Positions 35,354-48,318 of a stretch of DNA of 48,393 bases are shown in pieces (within the stretch, counting starts at the first letter, position 1; every line of letters begins with the position of its first letter). The notes beneath the pieces were generated by a model that was not told where the DNA came from, searched no databases, and saw only the letters and a program-made list of their open reading frames with translations. Source of the DNA: Boletus sp. NGJ (taxonomy: Eukaryota > Basidiomycota > Agaricomycetes > Boletales > Boletaceae); NCBI GenBank assembly GCA_019096195.1, contig JAGTXK010000173.1, forward strand, positions 1-48,393. The letters run 5' to 3'. The translations under genes and the position numbers were made by a program.

Positions 35354-37577
35354 ATGGACGCTCAAGCATTGGCTGCGGAAGCAGAAGTGCTTTCGGCGTT
35401 CTACTCTATCGACACTGCTGTCAATCTTCAACTTCGGAAGGATCAGAGTACGCTTGCGACTGAGACCGAGACTGGGAGTCGGAACGAGACTATGCCAATA
35501 CTCAGTCCCTCGGTGCGCGCTTTCCTCGCAGCGCGTCACGAGGCAAGTCAGATCCAACTCTGTCCTTCTCGCCGTGCTGACTGCAACGTCGATCGCGTTT
35601 GGATCCTGATCCCAATGTACCCTTCCTCATTCTTCTCCGCTCGTCATGCGTTGCGTGACTCTAAATCGGACACCTCGCTGCACGAATAGGACGTCGTCGC
35701 ATTAGCGAACAAGCCCGTGGTGAGAGTGCCCAAGGTACCCGACGACCTCCCGCTCAATCGTTACTTTATCTCGTACGTCATCTCATCTCCCTTCGTCTCC
35801 AACGTTCCAACGTTCACACCCAACACCTCTCATCAACCCAATCAGATCCTCACATAACACCTACCTCCTTGGCTGGCAACTCCTCGGCCGTTCCTCCGCT
35901 GCTGCCTACACCCACGTCCTCCTTGCTTCTACTCCCGCACGGTGCATCGAGATCGACGTGTGGTGGGATGGACGGCCCGGGCGAGGGGTACCGATCGTGA
36001 CGCATGGATGGACACTGAGTAAGAGTGTGTCGTTTGTGGATGTGTGTGCGGCTATTGGAGCGGCCGTCAAATACATGGGTGATGCAGAGGATGGACAAGA
36101 CTGGCCCGTCCTCGTTAGCCTTGAATGTCACGTCCCGCTCGTACACCAAAACGAATTAGTCCAGATCATGGTGGAGTGTTGGGGTGAGATGTTGGTGCAG
36201 GGGGAAATGGAAGGGATGCGTGGAGAGACGGTGACGCCGAGGCAGCTTAGAGGACGGATCGTGCTCATGGTAGGTGCGGTTTGTGTTTGGCGTATCGAAT
36301 GGTGCTCTCCCTCTCTGTGACTATCTAATGCTGGGTTGGCATGCTGGTCGTGCTTCGCGGTTCGTTTTGTTTTTTCAGGTCGAGTATTACCCCGACGAAG
36401 TAATCGACGGACACGGCCAAGACGTGGTATTGGAAACAAAGTGCGAGGGGCTTGACGGAGAGTCATGGGTCGTATTAGAAAGCAAGGATGACAGAGACAC
36501 GTGCAGCACTATCGACGTCCACTCCGCGCTCGTATACCCCAAGATAGCAGACTCACTCGCCAACCTCGGGTTCTACGCGCGCATTATGAAACCTCCCAAC
36601 GCATGGTGGCATTACGGTATGCTTCCCCTCTCCCGTCGTCCACACATCACTGAACACAACCCCACTCGCTGCCATTTCCACCCCACCCCGCACAGTCTTC
36701 CCAACTCCTCCCCATCCTCCCAACGTCGCCATCAACATCAACGAACACCACTTTCCCCGCCTCCCACATACCCTCCCCGCTCTCCGGCAGCACGCCATGT
36801 ATCACCTCCGCCGGGTCTACCCCCACGGGCTCCGCGTGACCTCATCCAACCTCGATCCGTGGGTGCAGTGGCGGAGTGGGACGCAGATGGCATGTTTGAA
36901 TTGGCAGAGGTGGGATGAGGCGATGTGGTTGAATGAGGCGATATTTGGGGGGACGGGGGGGTGGGTTGTGAGGCCTGATCCTGAGCTCGAGGGTGGAGAT
37001 GGAAGGAGGGGGAGGAGGTTTATGGGGCGGGTGGTCGGACTGAGTGCACGTGAGTCCCCTGTACATGTGTGTCTTTGAATTCTCATCTCGTCCTATCCCT
37101 TTCATGCGGTTTCGCATGCAGTACCCCGACCCGAGGGAGACCAGCACGACTTTGTAGGGTACTGTCACGCAGAGTTGTTTCATCGCGATGGGAGACGGAT
37201 CTGGCAGAGTGATCCTGCCCGCGTGCGGCGCGACGAAGTACCCGTACCCAAAGCCAGAGCCAATGACATGGACGTAGTGCATCTCGCCTGGGACCAAACC
37301 TTTGAATGGACATTCGACGCAGATGCGTCGGCATTCCTCCTGTGCGTGTCTTCCTCTCTCTCATCTCATCCTCGACGGGTGTCTTCTGCTAACCGAGGGA
37401 CGTAGGCTCAAAGTGGTACGTCGACACGCGGGATGGCGAGACGAGACCGTGGCCGTCTTTTGTGCGCATTTGGATCAGCTGGCGTCGGGGTGGTGTCTCG
37501 TCCGGTTGTTGGGCATGGAGCGCAAGTATATCGGGGCGACGTTGTTGTGCGAGTTTAGCCTCGCGCATCATGCTTAG
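35354..37577 (+). CDS. Phosphoinositide-specific phospholipase C
   Basis: Seven exons (35354-35542, 35690-35772, 35846-36269, 36379-36616, 36696-37049, 37122-37341, 37406-37577) encode 559 aa. The X domain begins at LNRYFISSSHNTYLLGWQLL. Residues equivalent to mammalian PLC-delta catalytic and Ca2+ ligands are present: His94, Asn95, Glu126 and Asp128 (CIEIDVW), His144 (THGW) and Glu184 (VSLECH). The Y domain covers SLANLGFYARIM to QMACLNWQRWD with TSSNLDPW, and the C-terminus (FVGYCHAELFHRDG, GATLLCEFSLAHH) is C2-like. The N-terminus is about 65 aa with no PH domain or EF hands. It cleaves PIP2 into IP3 and diacylglycerol at the plasma membrane. The first intron uses a GC donor (GAG|gcaagt); an internal GTGCGC at 35,513 gives an in-frame alternative 10 residues shorter. 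Confidence 0.93.
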
Positions 37578-39764
37578 AGGACATAAGACGTATGTCGGAT
37601 ATGTACAGACTAGCATATGAACGTAGCATAACGCTACGAGCAATAAATCGTAGATGGGGACGGAAGGATGCATTAAAAGAAAAACAGTCTCTGATCCCCA
37701 TTCTGAACTTATCCACTGAAGCTTCTCCAGAGAACAATGTACAGTATCATGGGTGCCACATCACCCAATGACTGAAACTTGACTTTCAGTACTATATCTT
37801 GCAAACTGGTGATACAGCTTTAAAACAAGATCAGGATGGTCCACGTTGGTCACTTTATGAGTGCCGGGGCGAAGTTCTTTGCGGCGTGCCGGACAACACT
37901 TATCGCAGAGGTCATGCAAACATGTCTGGTGAAGGCACACACTGGCATCTCGATCTTTGAATTTGAGGGGTCGCCCAATGCCTCGATGCTGTTCAGCCGA
38001 TTATGCAGCTCGTGCTTCCTCTCCGTAGGCTCACCGCGGAGCCATCAAACCATACTCGCTTCAAAGACTGGGTTGACACCGTCTCTGAAACCTCCTCCAC
38101 CACATCTCTGTAGGTTGTCGAGCTATGGTCCTGATGAGGGATGCAGCCAAGAAAGAGATCAGAACCGCAGCTGAAATGGTCTGGCAGGCGTACAACTATA
38201 TCGCCACGCGCCCCCAGCCGTACAAGAGGCTCGTCGTCCTCGACATCCGAGTCCAAAGCGATTGTATCCCGGGGTCAAACTTCCTAGACGTCAGAGGGGA
38301 ATGAATTTTCCTCATCTTCGCTTGCAGCATCGTACTGGCCTTTGGAGCGACCAGACCCTCAGCACATTCGCGGTGATGATGATGTTTGCAGGAATACATG
38401 TCCAAGTACTTACGACGCTTCGTTCCACCTTCCGACTTGGGTGAGATTGATCCTCGCCATATCATTCTTCGTTTGCATGTCTACACACTTGCTGCACAGC
38501 AGAGACGGTACTGGCATGACCACAGAAGATATCTCGGCGAGTTACGATGGGGATTTCATGACACGGCTAACGGCGTCGGCCCGCTCAGGCAATGTATTTC
38601 AACCTTGTAGTATCTGACAACCATTGACCCCGACACTCCAGCCGATTGTCAGACCACCAAACCGACGGAGAGTGTCTGAGCCTTGCGCTCTCACGGAAGG
38701 GTTATTATAAGACGGTGTTTGGACTAATTAGGTCTCTGAGGATCGTAATGTTAGGGTGCAAGTTTTGCGATCCAGCGGGTGAGAAACGCGAGCAAACTGG
38801 AAGTTAGATTAAAGACATCCGAATCCCGCTTGTCTTTTCAGATTGCTCTATCGATCATTGTCTGTAACTTGCTTGTGGCCGTGACATACACGTGTCATCT
38901 CTTACTCCATGGCACAGCCGACACGACAGGGACCACGGAAGATACAGGCGATGACGACGATTTTCACAACATGGCCGAGGCGGCCAGCTCTAGCGACAAC
39001 CTTGTCTCTGACGAGCATTAACCTCGAGGTGTCTCTCGCCACGCAACAATCAAGTGCCGTGTCAGAAAGCACCTAAACTCTAGCAGGTTTGGAAAAAGGC
39101 GACTCACAAGTAGGAATATAACCTTTTTCACCACGTGTCGTGATACCGCGCTTGTTCGTCAAATTGTTCATGCCAAATGTATATCCTAGTTGATCTCAGT
39201 ACTGAGGATGGCAAGGGGAAGAAGAAAAAAAGTGTCCAAGCCTGTAATACAAGCCTCGGTTGTCTCTGTTCTTTTCATATCCTGCTTGTGAGGTTGTATA
39301 GATATTAATTTCATCATGGTTTCTATTCTCGTTCATCCGTTCTGATGAACAGACGTCACGTCAAGGGTAGTAGGTCAAAGTTTTGGTTCATGATCGTCGT
39401 CAACACTATCTGCAGTTATGGAGGAGTGTGAGTCGATGAGGTGTTTGTTACTCAACTAGAGTTACCTCGAGGCTTGCACTTACTATATCAAAGTCATTGA
39501 ATCTTCCTGTACAAGAACTACGAATGTCGCAATACATTGGAGTACTTACAGGATTGACTTGATAAGTTTACGTGTGTATCAATAATTTATAGTCACTTGA
39601 AACCATAGGAAAAAAATTTACAAAGACCTGGGGTGGCGTATCAAAGGTGTTCCCAAGGGAAACGCTGGCCCATCCAGTATGGCTGGTCTAACACTCCTGT
39701 GCCCCGAACTACCATGTCGATCAATACCACGCCGATCCATCTGCCAAGCTTCCTGCAAATCGAA
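37578..39764. other. Intergenic with possible exon remnants
   Basis: Two plus-strand stretches look weakly coding: 38,386-38,610 (MSKYLRRFVPPSDLGEIDPR, then RRYWHDHRRYLGELRWGFHD) and 38,827-39,021, which follows a cttttcag acceptor and gives one membrane-helix-like segment (IALSIIVCNLLVAVTYTCHL) and an acidic tail with a stop. No complete gene could be assembled and no family recognised. Confidence 0.35.
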
Positions 39765-42700
39765 TCACGTAACCTTCCATGCCCAGAATGGGCCTACACA
39801 TTCACGCCAAAACTCAGCGTCTCAGGAACGACGCTAACTTCTCGGGAATCACTCACCGAGTGGATCAGCTCTCTCATGTCCTGCTCCAGTCCACATCCCG
39901 AGGACCCCGACTGCACTCCCGATCCCACCGACTTGCACTGCCTCGCTCGACCACTCCGGCGTCGTTGTTCCTGGCATGGTTGATTCCTGTGTGTACGTAT
40001 CCTGAAGGTCAGATGTCAAATCATTCGTGTTCCGGTCATAGACGGCCGAACGTGGGGTAGTGTATGGTGGAAACGACGAAGAAAAGTAACGATGATGGGG
40101 TGAGGAATGCAAGCAGGAACGTAACTCACCATCTGCCACCTCACTTCACCCCCTCCAATGAGTTGCACGCTTCCCTCGACTGTCCGCCCGTCATCCAAGC
40201 CACGATCAGAACCAACAGAAGAACCAGAGAAATGGATTACGGGCGGAGGACGGAAGTAGCCCGTGCGGACGCCTCTCTTGGACTGACTGTTGCTTGGGAG
40301 GGTGTTGATATTTTCCAAACGTGTAGGTTCAACATCGTTGACTGGCATCAGCCCAGCACGAGTGTACCCAGTGATACGAAGTTCCATGGGGATGATACGA
40401 CATGCTTCTTGCACATCAAGGGTGAGGAATTTAGTCGAGTCGAGCTACACAAGATGTGGTCAGGAACAATCGAGAAGAGGGGAATCGGTACACACATTGA
40501 AGACTATTTATGACATACGACCAAAATGTGTCAGTATCTCGTTAAACACCTTTAATGAAGGTAGGAATGGTATCGGATGCATCAATCATGCAAGCATGGA
40601 ACATGTCCGTGCCAATTGTTCCATACGAACAAGTAACAAGCAGGAAGAAAAAATCTGGATCAAGGAAGCACTCACATAACAACTCTCTGTAATCCATCCA
40701 ACACACGCAACGTCTGCAAGGCAAGGGAAAGAATGTTGTTAGTTCGTCATCATCGACTCGACGCATGTAGCAACAAGTATACAGTATGGATGTCGAGCGT
40801 GGTGGGCATATGTACCGGCGCAGATGATGGAATGCGTGCCGCGGACAGAACGGAACGCAGGATGACACCGCATAGGCGAGCACAAACGAGGCACATCCAT
40901 CGTGACACCAGCCATCTAAAAACACGTTTGAGTGACTCACCTCCAAATCCCAGAAACGCCTGCCCAATCCCACCCTTCACACGCCTCACCCTCAGGGCCG
41001 ATCTCCCAGTCTCCGAGTCCAGTACCAAGTGCGGGTACAACGGCAGACTTGCCATCCTTCTCCTTCCCTTTCCCCTTGCCCTCACTGGGGGCCGTACCTT
41101 CGATCGGCTTCTCCAGCTGATCCCGCTGTGCTACAATCCTTGGCTTCCTGGCTCCGATATCACCTTCTGACGCCGACTCCGACGCATCGACATCCTCATC
41201 AATCGTTCTCGTCGCAGACTGCTGTCGTTCGGTCCACCCGCTCCAATATCCGCACGTACTACCTAACCTCGCAACCTCGAGGTTGTGGAACCGGGAGAGT
41301 GTGTCTGCGAGATTAAAAGTTGTGGAATTGGTGTTAATCGCAGGGATGCCGCTCGGTGTCGTAGTAGGTGACAACAAAGAGCAGGACAAAGAGGAAGCTA
41401 TCAAAGTGGGTCTCGCATGAACATCATATTGACACCCGACACGAGTAAAAAATGAACAGCGGACCTGGTTCAGAAGGCCCAGCTCGCGCTCCCAGAATCT
41501 CGTCTTCATCTTCCCAGAACATTCCTACCCCTCCAGCTCTGACCTCAGATGCGGTCCCCTCGACATCGTCACTCTTCTCAGCGCCAAATAACTCCCTTAG
41601 ATTCGCTTCCACAACAATCCGCGCGCTCGCGAGGTACACATAGTCAGGTCGGAGATGATGAGGCTTGATCTGGCGGGGAGAGACCAAGCTACTGCGTGGT
41701 AGACGGGGATTAGAGCGGCGAGTCCTGCGGCGCGAGGCGGTCGAGGCAGTACTAGTACTGGTGGTGGGTTCAGTGTCAACAGAAATAGTAGAGGAGTGAA
41801 TGAGGGAGATGAGTGGGTGCTCGGGTTCTATCGGTTCCACATCGGGATCAGCAACCACCGTGTCCCCGCTACCATTAGTTGGCTCGCGCTCGCGCTCCTC
41901 ACTCTCGGAAGAAGAGGAAGACTCTTTTCCGGTGTCCGCCGGGTCGCGCCAATCTTCGTCTTTGCTATCGTCTGACGTGGAATCGAAATCGTCGGGCTCG
42001 ATATCCACGCCAATAGCCCATGCAAGTGTGCCTAAACGATACGTCCAACCGCTTCCGGACGAGGCACTGCTCGTACTGGCACGCTTCCCACCCTTCCGAG
42101 GTGCATCCTCCTTCTTACCGAAAGCCAGTCTAGTAGCTTCAGGACGTACACCGAGAGCCTCCCTAGTCACGGGGTGAAAAGGTCCCCATAGACAATCACC
42201 GCGGAGGTATCGCATGTCGTAAACCCTCCTCCTCGCGAGAGTGCGTGCGTCCGCGTGCTGCTGCGAAGGGGTAGGAAATGCCGTGGGGGTGGACTGCTCG
42301 CCCGATTCGTGGTGGTCATGATCCTTATGCTGTTCAAGTTCTCCATCTTCCCGTCTCCCCAACTCGATTTCGGTGTCTTGGTTCTTCAGCACTTCCGTGT
42401 CCACAGAAGCGGATCGGGTATGGTCGGAAATGAACTCGGAAATAGGCGTAGACGTAGACGTAGACGTAGACGTGGAAGTGGCAACGAGAGGTGGTGGTAT
42501 GGGCACAAAGCCAGTGATACAAATGATACGGTGGAAAACTTCTCCCAGCGGGTCATTCCCCCAATCATCAGCCGTAGACAAAAACGGCACATGCGCCGGC
42601 AATCCGTGCACGGCAACCGCACGCGAAGCGAGGAGCGTTCGCACGAGCTGCGGCGGGAGCGACGGCGTCGGTATCGGCGCCAGTTCCGCAGTTGCCGCAC

Positions 42701-43370
42701 GCGATGCATGCGGGCCATATACCATCCGTCCCACACGCACGCCACTCCGGGACTCCTGGAACGCAGAGATGCCACTCACGAGCACGATGAGAAGGGGCGG
42801 CAACGGCGGCGCGCTCGTCATGCGCTCCCTATCACCCACGCCCGACCCGACGTTCCCCGTGGGGCACGGCGAGATCGCACTGGCAGGGGTGAGGTCCGCC
42901 AGCGCGATCAGTGGTGATGCCGGGAAGGGTCGGAGGGTCAACAACGTGTTCAGTACGGCAGAGAGCGCCGATAGGGCGGTGATGTACCGCTCCGTGTCTG
43001 TGCCAGCGTCTCTCTCTGCCGGTGTCTCTGCATCCGTAAGACAGATGTCGCGGCGCCATGCCTTGAGCCATCTGTCTGCGGACACCCGTCTGCGGTATTC
43101 TGTGGCCCAGTCCCAGCCGGCGGGATCTATGCGGGGGTCCACAAGGCTGCGGTGCTCGAGGGCAGGGCGGGGGTCGTCCCAGATGGTGAGAAAGAGCTCG
43201 CGCCAGAGATGCGAGTCCGGCGAGGCGTATATGAGCGTATGTAACGCCCGGCAAGTCTGTGCGACGGAGGCGACCGTGCGGGGGGAGCAAGAACATATCA
43301 AAACAGCCTGAATCAGCTCCGAGGGGAGCGTCAGCAACGCCGACGGCGAGGTCATCCCTGTCGTCTTCAT
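39765..43370 (-). CDS. Large F-box protein, 965 aa
   Basis: Seven exons (43370-41465, 41397-40941, 40713-40676, 40503-40496, 40444-40130, 40001-39857, 39793-39765) keep one open frame. The start is the first ATG (MKTTGMTS); upstream codons lack an ATG. The F-box lies at residues 12-62 (LLTLPSELIQAVLICSCSPR, then VAQTCRALHTLIY, HLWRELFLTIWDDP), so the protein probably links substrates to an SCF ubiquitin ligase through Skp1. The remainder has conserved blocks RRRVYDMRYLRGDCLWGPFH, RPDYVYLASARIVVEANLRE, CVCWMDYRELLF, EACRIIPMELRI, and a characteristic end DPLGPFWAWK. Long Ser/Thr/Glu-rich insertions separate them, including a Ser-Thr dipeptide run from a hexamer repeat. An 8-nt exon (40496-40503) is needed. 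It sits 163 bp downstream of the OPT gene, same strand. Confidence 0.85.
42446..42475. repeat. GTAGAC hexamer microsatellite in the F-box gene
   Basis: About five GTAGAC units on the plus strand, encoding a Ser-Thr run in the minus-strand F-box protein. Six-base units preserve frame when they expand or contract. Confidence 0.85.
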
Positions 43371-43533
43371 CAAGGTCGAGGTCGACAACGCTGTGGGAAG
43401 TGGTTATCTCCTACTAAGCTGTTTGACTCAGCATACATCACACACAGGTTGATAGATAATCCTCTCGTACACACAGGATCCAGTATGAGTACAATTTGAC
43501 TTCAATATGCTACCTAATCGTATTCTCCCGGTT

Positions 43534-46500
43534 TTACCATGTCGTCGGGCTAGATCGAGGGAAACACACCACCAGGTCAGCCATCACAGCGATGGACCAG
43601 ACGGCCAAAACAACGCACCCAAACGTGCCGCTCGCAGGCAGTGGCTTATAGGGCAACGCCTGTCCATCCGCCGTCTTCAAAAACACAGTATTCCCCCACC
43701 ATGTTTGCACAGTGGTCAACCCGATCGTTCCGTTCTGAGGGTACTGAAGGACGAAGAAGATGATAACGATCGACACAGCTAAGCCAGAGTCCATTGCAGC
43801 GGACAGAACGTCTGAACGAGATTGGCAGCGTCAGCGTGACCGGAAATTGCTCCACGTCTGGTGAACAAATGCGTACAATTATACTTGGTCCACCATGAAA
43901 TGTGTCTTCTCCGAATGTGATATTGGAAGATGAACCCAACGATCGCCCACGGGACGTAGTTCACCGCACTCGCAGGGGGGATAGACCCCGTACCACTAAA
44001 GATGACAGGGAAGCTAACACACCCCGAGAGTCAGTGCAAGGGGAAATCGACCGAGGCAAAAGAGACGCACTTGACATAGCGGATGATGCTATCAGGCCAC
44101 TTGAGGTAAATCAAGTACGCAATCACCGGGCAGATCACTCCGATGAGGAAGAAGTATGTGAGCACTACCCCCGTCCATGTCAGCCTGCCCTTCCTCCCTC
44201 GCTCGATATAAGAACAAACCACACACCGTTGTAGATTTGGCCAGACGAGAACACTCTCATAGGTCCGATGACGCCCCAGATAATGCTCGCAGTACCAAAC
44301 ACCTCCGTGTTCGGGCAGATGAATCCATTCTTCTGTGTCGGGCTGCAAATGTCGGGAATATTCGTGAACATCCAGGCTTGTACCCCAAGTTGGACCGTCC
44401 CGGCGATTATTGTTGCGACGACCTGGCCTTGATGTGAGTCAGTAACCCATTCCTGAAGCTAGGGGTGGATGGATGGGACGTACCCCAAAACATCGAACGG
44501 GGAGGAATCTTCATGTAGTGACCCAGCTTGAAATCACTAGCAAAGTTGAGCGCTACGTCGATATCAGACAAAAGCATTCCGTCGTTCTCGTCAATATTAC
44601 AAACCTTGAGCCATTGTGATGTAACCCCACGTCTTGAACATCATCATAGCAATCGGCCGACCAGGGAGAGCATATCCAATGATTAACTCTGTAATCACAC
44701 TACGAGTCGTGAGGGCAGGGACAACAAAGGGTCTGAACAAACTTACTTGAGACCAACCTGTTGGTTGGTGATAGCTTGAATCATTCCGATAGGTACAACG
44801 TAGACGAAGGCTATGTCGGCATCAATAGGTCCAATTTCTGAACGAGTCTGAGAGCGCGCACCGATCGCCAACGCAAGGAAGAACGCCCACACTGGGAACT
44901 CGGTATGCCACACTTCAATCACGATAATTCCAAGCACGACCATAGAGACTGTTACACGAGCACATGAATTGGAAGTGTCTGACGACCTGTGACAAGATAT
45001 GAACGCACCAAAGATGATCCCGTACCACCATCCAGGGACCTGCTTATACTTGGACATCAAACGTGCATGGACGTCAGTCTGCTCGCTCATCGAACGCCTA
45101 CTCTGGACCCAGATCTGTTTGCGGAAATAGAGTAACGCGTGCGTCAACGTCGCAGTGATGGAAGCAAACGACAGTCCGTATGATATCGCAAATGTCACCC
45201 TACAATGCTGTGAGCAAAGACACCAGAGATTGACCATTACACAACGCACGAAAGGAAGAGTGGACTGTATTGCTCGTACGCGGCGAGGTTGAGCGACGCG
45301 TCGGCGTTGATAATCTGGGTCACGTTGTAAGTATTACCAGTGTTATCGTAGGATATACGGGTCGACATGCTGTCGAGATATATGTTCAGCGCTACAAACC
45401 TGAGGAGGAAAGATTGAATACGAACGGCAAGTACGCGCTGTACCAAGTGTTGGTATAGTAGAGTATGGGAGCCAACACCCCTGTGGACACATAAGCAACC
45501 GCTCCAGAGGAGAACAGACATCAGAGACACACAAAAGATGGTCACAAAGCCAACGGCAATGTTAGCCTCTGCCCACCAAGGGGTTGCAAGGGGACTACCT
45601 AAACTCAATCAATACGCGGGTCAGGATTGGAGGACACGGTGCTCACCTATATACGTAATCTGGGCCCAATCGAATGTGATCAAACTCATGCCCAAGCCAC
45701 TAACATAACCGAATAACTGGTTCACGACAATATTGTTTGGCGCGATCCAGCACACCCAGGAAAAGTAGGAGAGCCCTTGGAAAAGATAGCCAGGAAGGAA
45801 GTACCAGCACATGCCAGCTGCCCATGCATACAGGAAGAAGCGTTCGCGCGAGATACCTCCGTGAGTGCCTATACCTGCATAGGACACTGAATGAAGAGTA
45901 TTGAATAATGCACATGTCACAAGGTTGGTGGGCCAGACTGAGGAGACGGCGTGCGTGAGTGGAATATTGCGCCAAGAAGGAAAGATACACACTCATCGAG
46001 GGAGGTTGGACGAGGAAGCGCCGTAAAATACCACCGAGGGAAAAGCCAAGTAGCTGCGTGGACGTCACCAGCATCCATTGGTCTGCAGTGAATTCGGTGA
46101 AGACAATGTCGCGTGGCGTTGCGAACCGATAAAGTGCCATGGGACGAGTCCGCGGAATGGAAGATCGAGGAAGAGCCGCCACGTGGGGGGACAATCATGA
46201 CCATGAGCATGATGCAAGTAGACACATGATGAGCCGTCATAGTTGGGAATTGCGATGGTGAGCACACCGTACAACCAGTCGTCGCGAGAGGGGTACTCAC
46301 AGCTAAAGTTGTACGTCTGGTTGTAGTACACCCGCTGAACAGCAACAATCTCCGTCTGCATGGATAAACAGATCGGATTAGAAGGGTAGTCGTGAGTGAG
46401 AAGCCAAGCATACCGCATATGCCGCTGTTCGCAGAATCGGTCAGAACCTGTCAGATTGGGATTCAAGCACACAAGACACGTACAGCCTGCACCGACGGTA

Positions 46501-47173
46501 GCCATGATGGTCAAGAGCACATGCTCCTTGATCGTGAATGGACCCGGGTTGAGGGAAAGTCCCAAAATGCGCCAGTTAGGGACGACCTATGGTGCCACGC
46601 CGAGTCAGTCAGAAACTGCAGTGGGTGGCATGCAAACACACCGCGGCCCAAGCACGACCAATGGGCAATGCTATCAATACCGCGACAAAGCCTCGATATC
46701 GCCGACGGAGGGATAACGGAAAAAAAGGAACTGGTTCAGTCCAGCAAGCATCAGATGGCCACAGCGAGGCCTTGGTCAGAGGACATCAGTCGCTCGGTAT
46801 ATCGCGGACGGAGGCCCACGCATACCGATTACCCAAGCGCGGAGGGTAGACGCCGGGATGGTAGGATCGTCGGTGTTGGGCACGGCGGATCGCACCTCCG
46901 GATACGGTGAATCATCCTCTGGACCAAGGCATTGAGGGCATCGTTCGTCTGTGTGGCTCGACGAGCATGCTCACCCAGTATTCCGACAAACGGCGTTCTC
47001 ATGATCAATGTTAGGGTCGTCGAAATCAGCGATATTCGCGAGTACGTCTGTAAAACGCTGTTCTTCAGGATCTACAAGTCGCAAGACCTTCCAGCAAACG
47101 CACCTTCCTCTGTCAAGTCTGCCTTCTCATAATCTTCGGGCCTCCGCCAGTTGCCCTCGGGCTCAAGGGTCAT
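43534..47173 (-). CDS. OPT family oligopeptide transporter (exon 4 frameshifted)
   Basis: About 22 exons from ATG 47173 ([17 protein letters not shown]) to TAA 43534-43536. Family motifs: [32 protein letters not shown] (the NPG motif), [93 protein letters not shown] (the KIPPR motif), [48 protein letters not shown], and a last 16-nt exon giving PTTW. Relatives are 12-16-helix plasma-membrane proton symporters for tetra- and pentapeptides or glutathione. An 11-nt exon (46414-46424, encoding SAYA with its neighbours) is required. Exon 4 (46770-46642), which holds the first membrane helix ([30 protein letters not shown]), appears to need three frame corrections between 46,690 and 46,755. Intron 1 would be only 32 nt. 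Either a recent pseudogene or sequence error; the remainder is intact. Confidence 0.9.
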
Positions 47174-48318
47174 GATCGTGGTACTTGGGAGTAAAGGCTG
47201 CGGCTAAGACAGAGAAAGGATGTGAACCTTTGTCGTTCTCTTTAAGAACCTCCGCAGCAAGGTTGCTACGTCGATAAGCAGGGGGAATACAGGGCCCCCG
47301 GCATATCAGAAAGGAACCCAGGAACTATCTGGCTGTCTGGATCCGAACACGGGGCGGTCGAATTGTCCGGATTGGACCCAGGTTTCTGTGCCGTACCTAG
47401 AATAATTTGTCCAAACTTCATATCTGGTTTGGTTCTAGCACAATTTGTCCAGACATGGTATCTGGTCTAAGGACGGTGATGGGACTCCGACTTTGGGAGC
47501 ATCCTTCGTATCTGGGACTTGATTCAGTGTGATAGAAAGGTAAAACAACGTCCTAGGACGTGCTTGAGAGTGAAAACCAGTTCCGGCTTCGAAAAGGTCG
47601 AAACATTTGGTGGCTTCAGAGAAGATGGAATGATCCAAAGAATCTTCCCTTCGCGCTCCGTGAGAGTATCAGGTAAGTTATAAAATCTTGAGAGATGCTG
47701 CCATGCTGCTTTTGGCAATTGTCCAGGTGTATGTAACTCGAAGTATACGAGCCCCTTGAAGTTACATAATAACTTACAGTATGAGTACTACCAGCTGAGG
47801 GTAGTAACGAACTATTGTAATGAAAGTTTCGCATAACACCGCTCCCCCGCTGCTGTCGCGTACGTAGCCACAGCATCGTGATGGGGAGTAGGGCGGACTG
47901 GACTAAAATAAAATAAAATGTTTGTCTGCTCGTTTCCGCACTACACAAAAAAAGAAGAAAAAAAGAATATGCTGAGGACATGAGAGAGATGGAGACTCCA
48001 TGTAGGACCACAAAGTAGGGCTAGCTACTCATTAATCATTACAGAATGATCCGAAAATCTCAGGCTACTGCTTACAGTAAGCGCCTCCCTTGAAATCAAC
48101 AGCCCACTGCAATCCCATGGACAAACAAGTCTGTGCAACAAAAACGGGTGTCAGCAATTCCGCCCTGTCGTCCTCATCGATGTTGACGTTAACAACGTTG
48201 CGGAACAGGTTTATATCGATACATTCAACACAAGTTCTTGATAATTCCGCGGGCCCATCGCATTTCGAGTTCCAATTAGCACGGGTACGTTACATCGACA
48301 TATTTTTCCCAACATTTT
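47174..48318. other. Intergenic between two OPT genes
   Basis: No supported gene. An imperfect repeat pair, aatttgtccaaacttcatatctggt (near 47,403) and aatttgtccagacatggtatctggt (near 47,442), lies about 39 bp apart. A short inverted pair ATGTAACT / AGTTACAT occurs near 47,739-47,766. It should contain the promoter of the OPT gene at 43,534-47,173. Confidence 0.45.

Noticed and set aside
40937-41509. Separate gene upstream of the F-box exon 3
   Set aside because: It is exon 2 of the F-box gene; the 67-nt intron 41,398-41,464 joins it to exon 1 in frame.
42373-43311. 312-codon plus-strand open frame antisense to the F-box gene
   Set aside because: Mirror frame of a GC-rich coding exon; the minus strand has the F-box and family end motifs.
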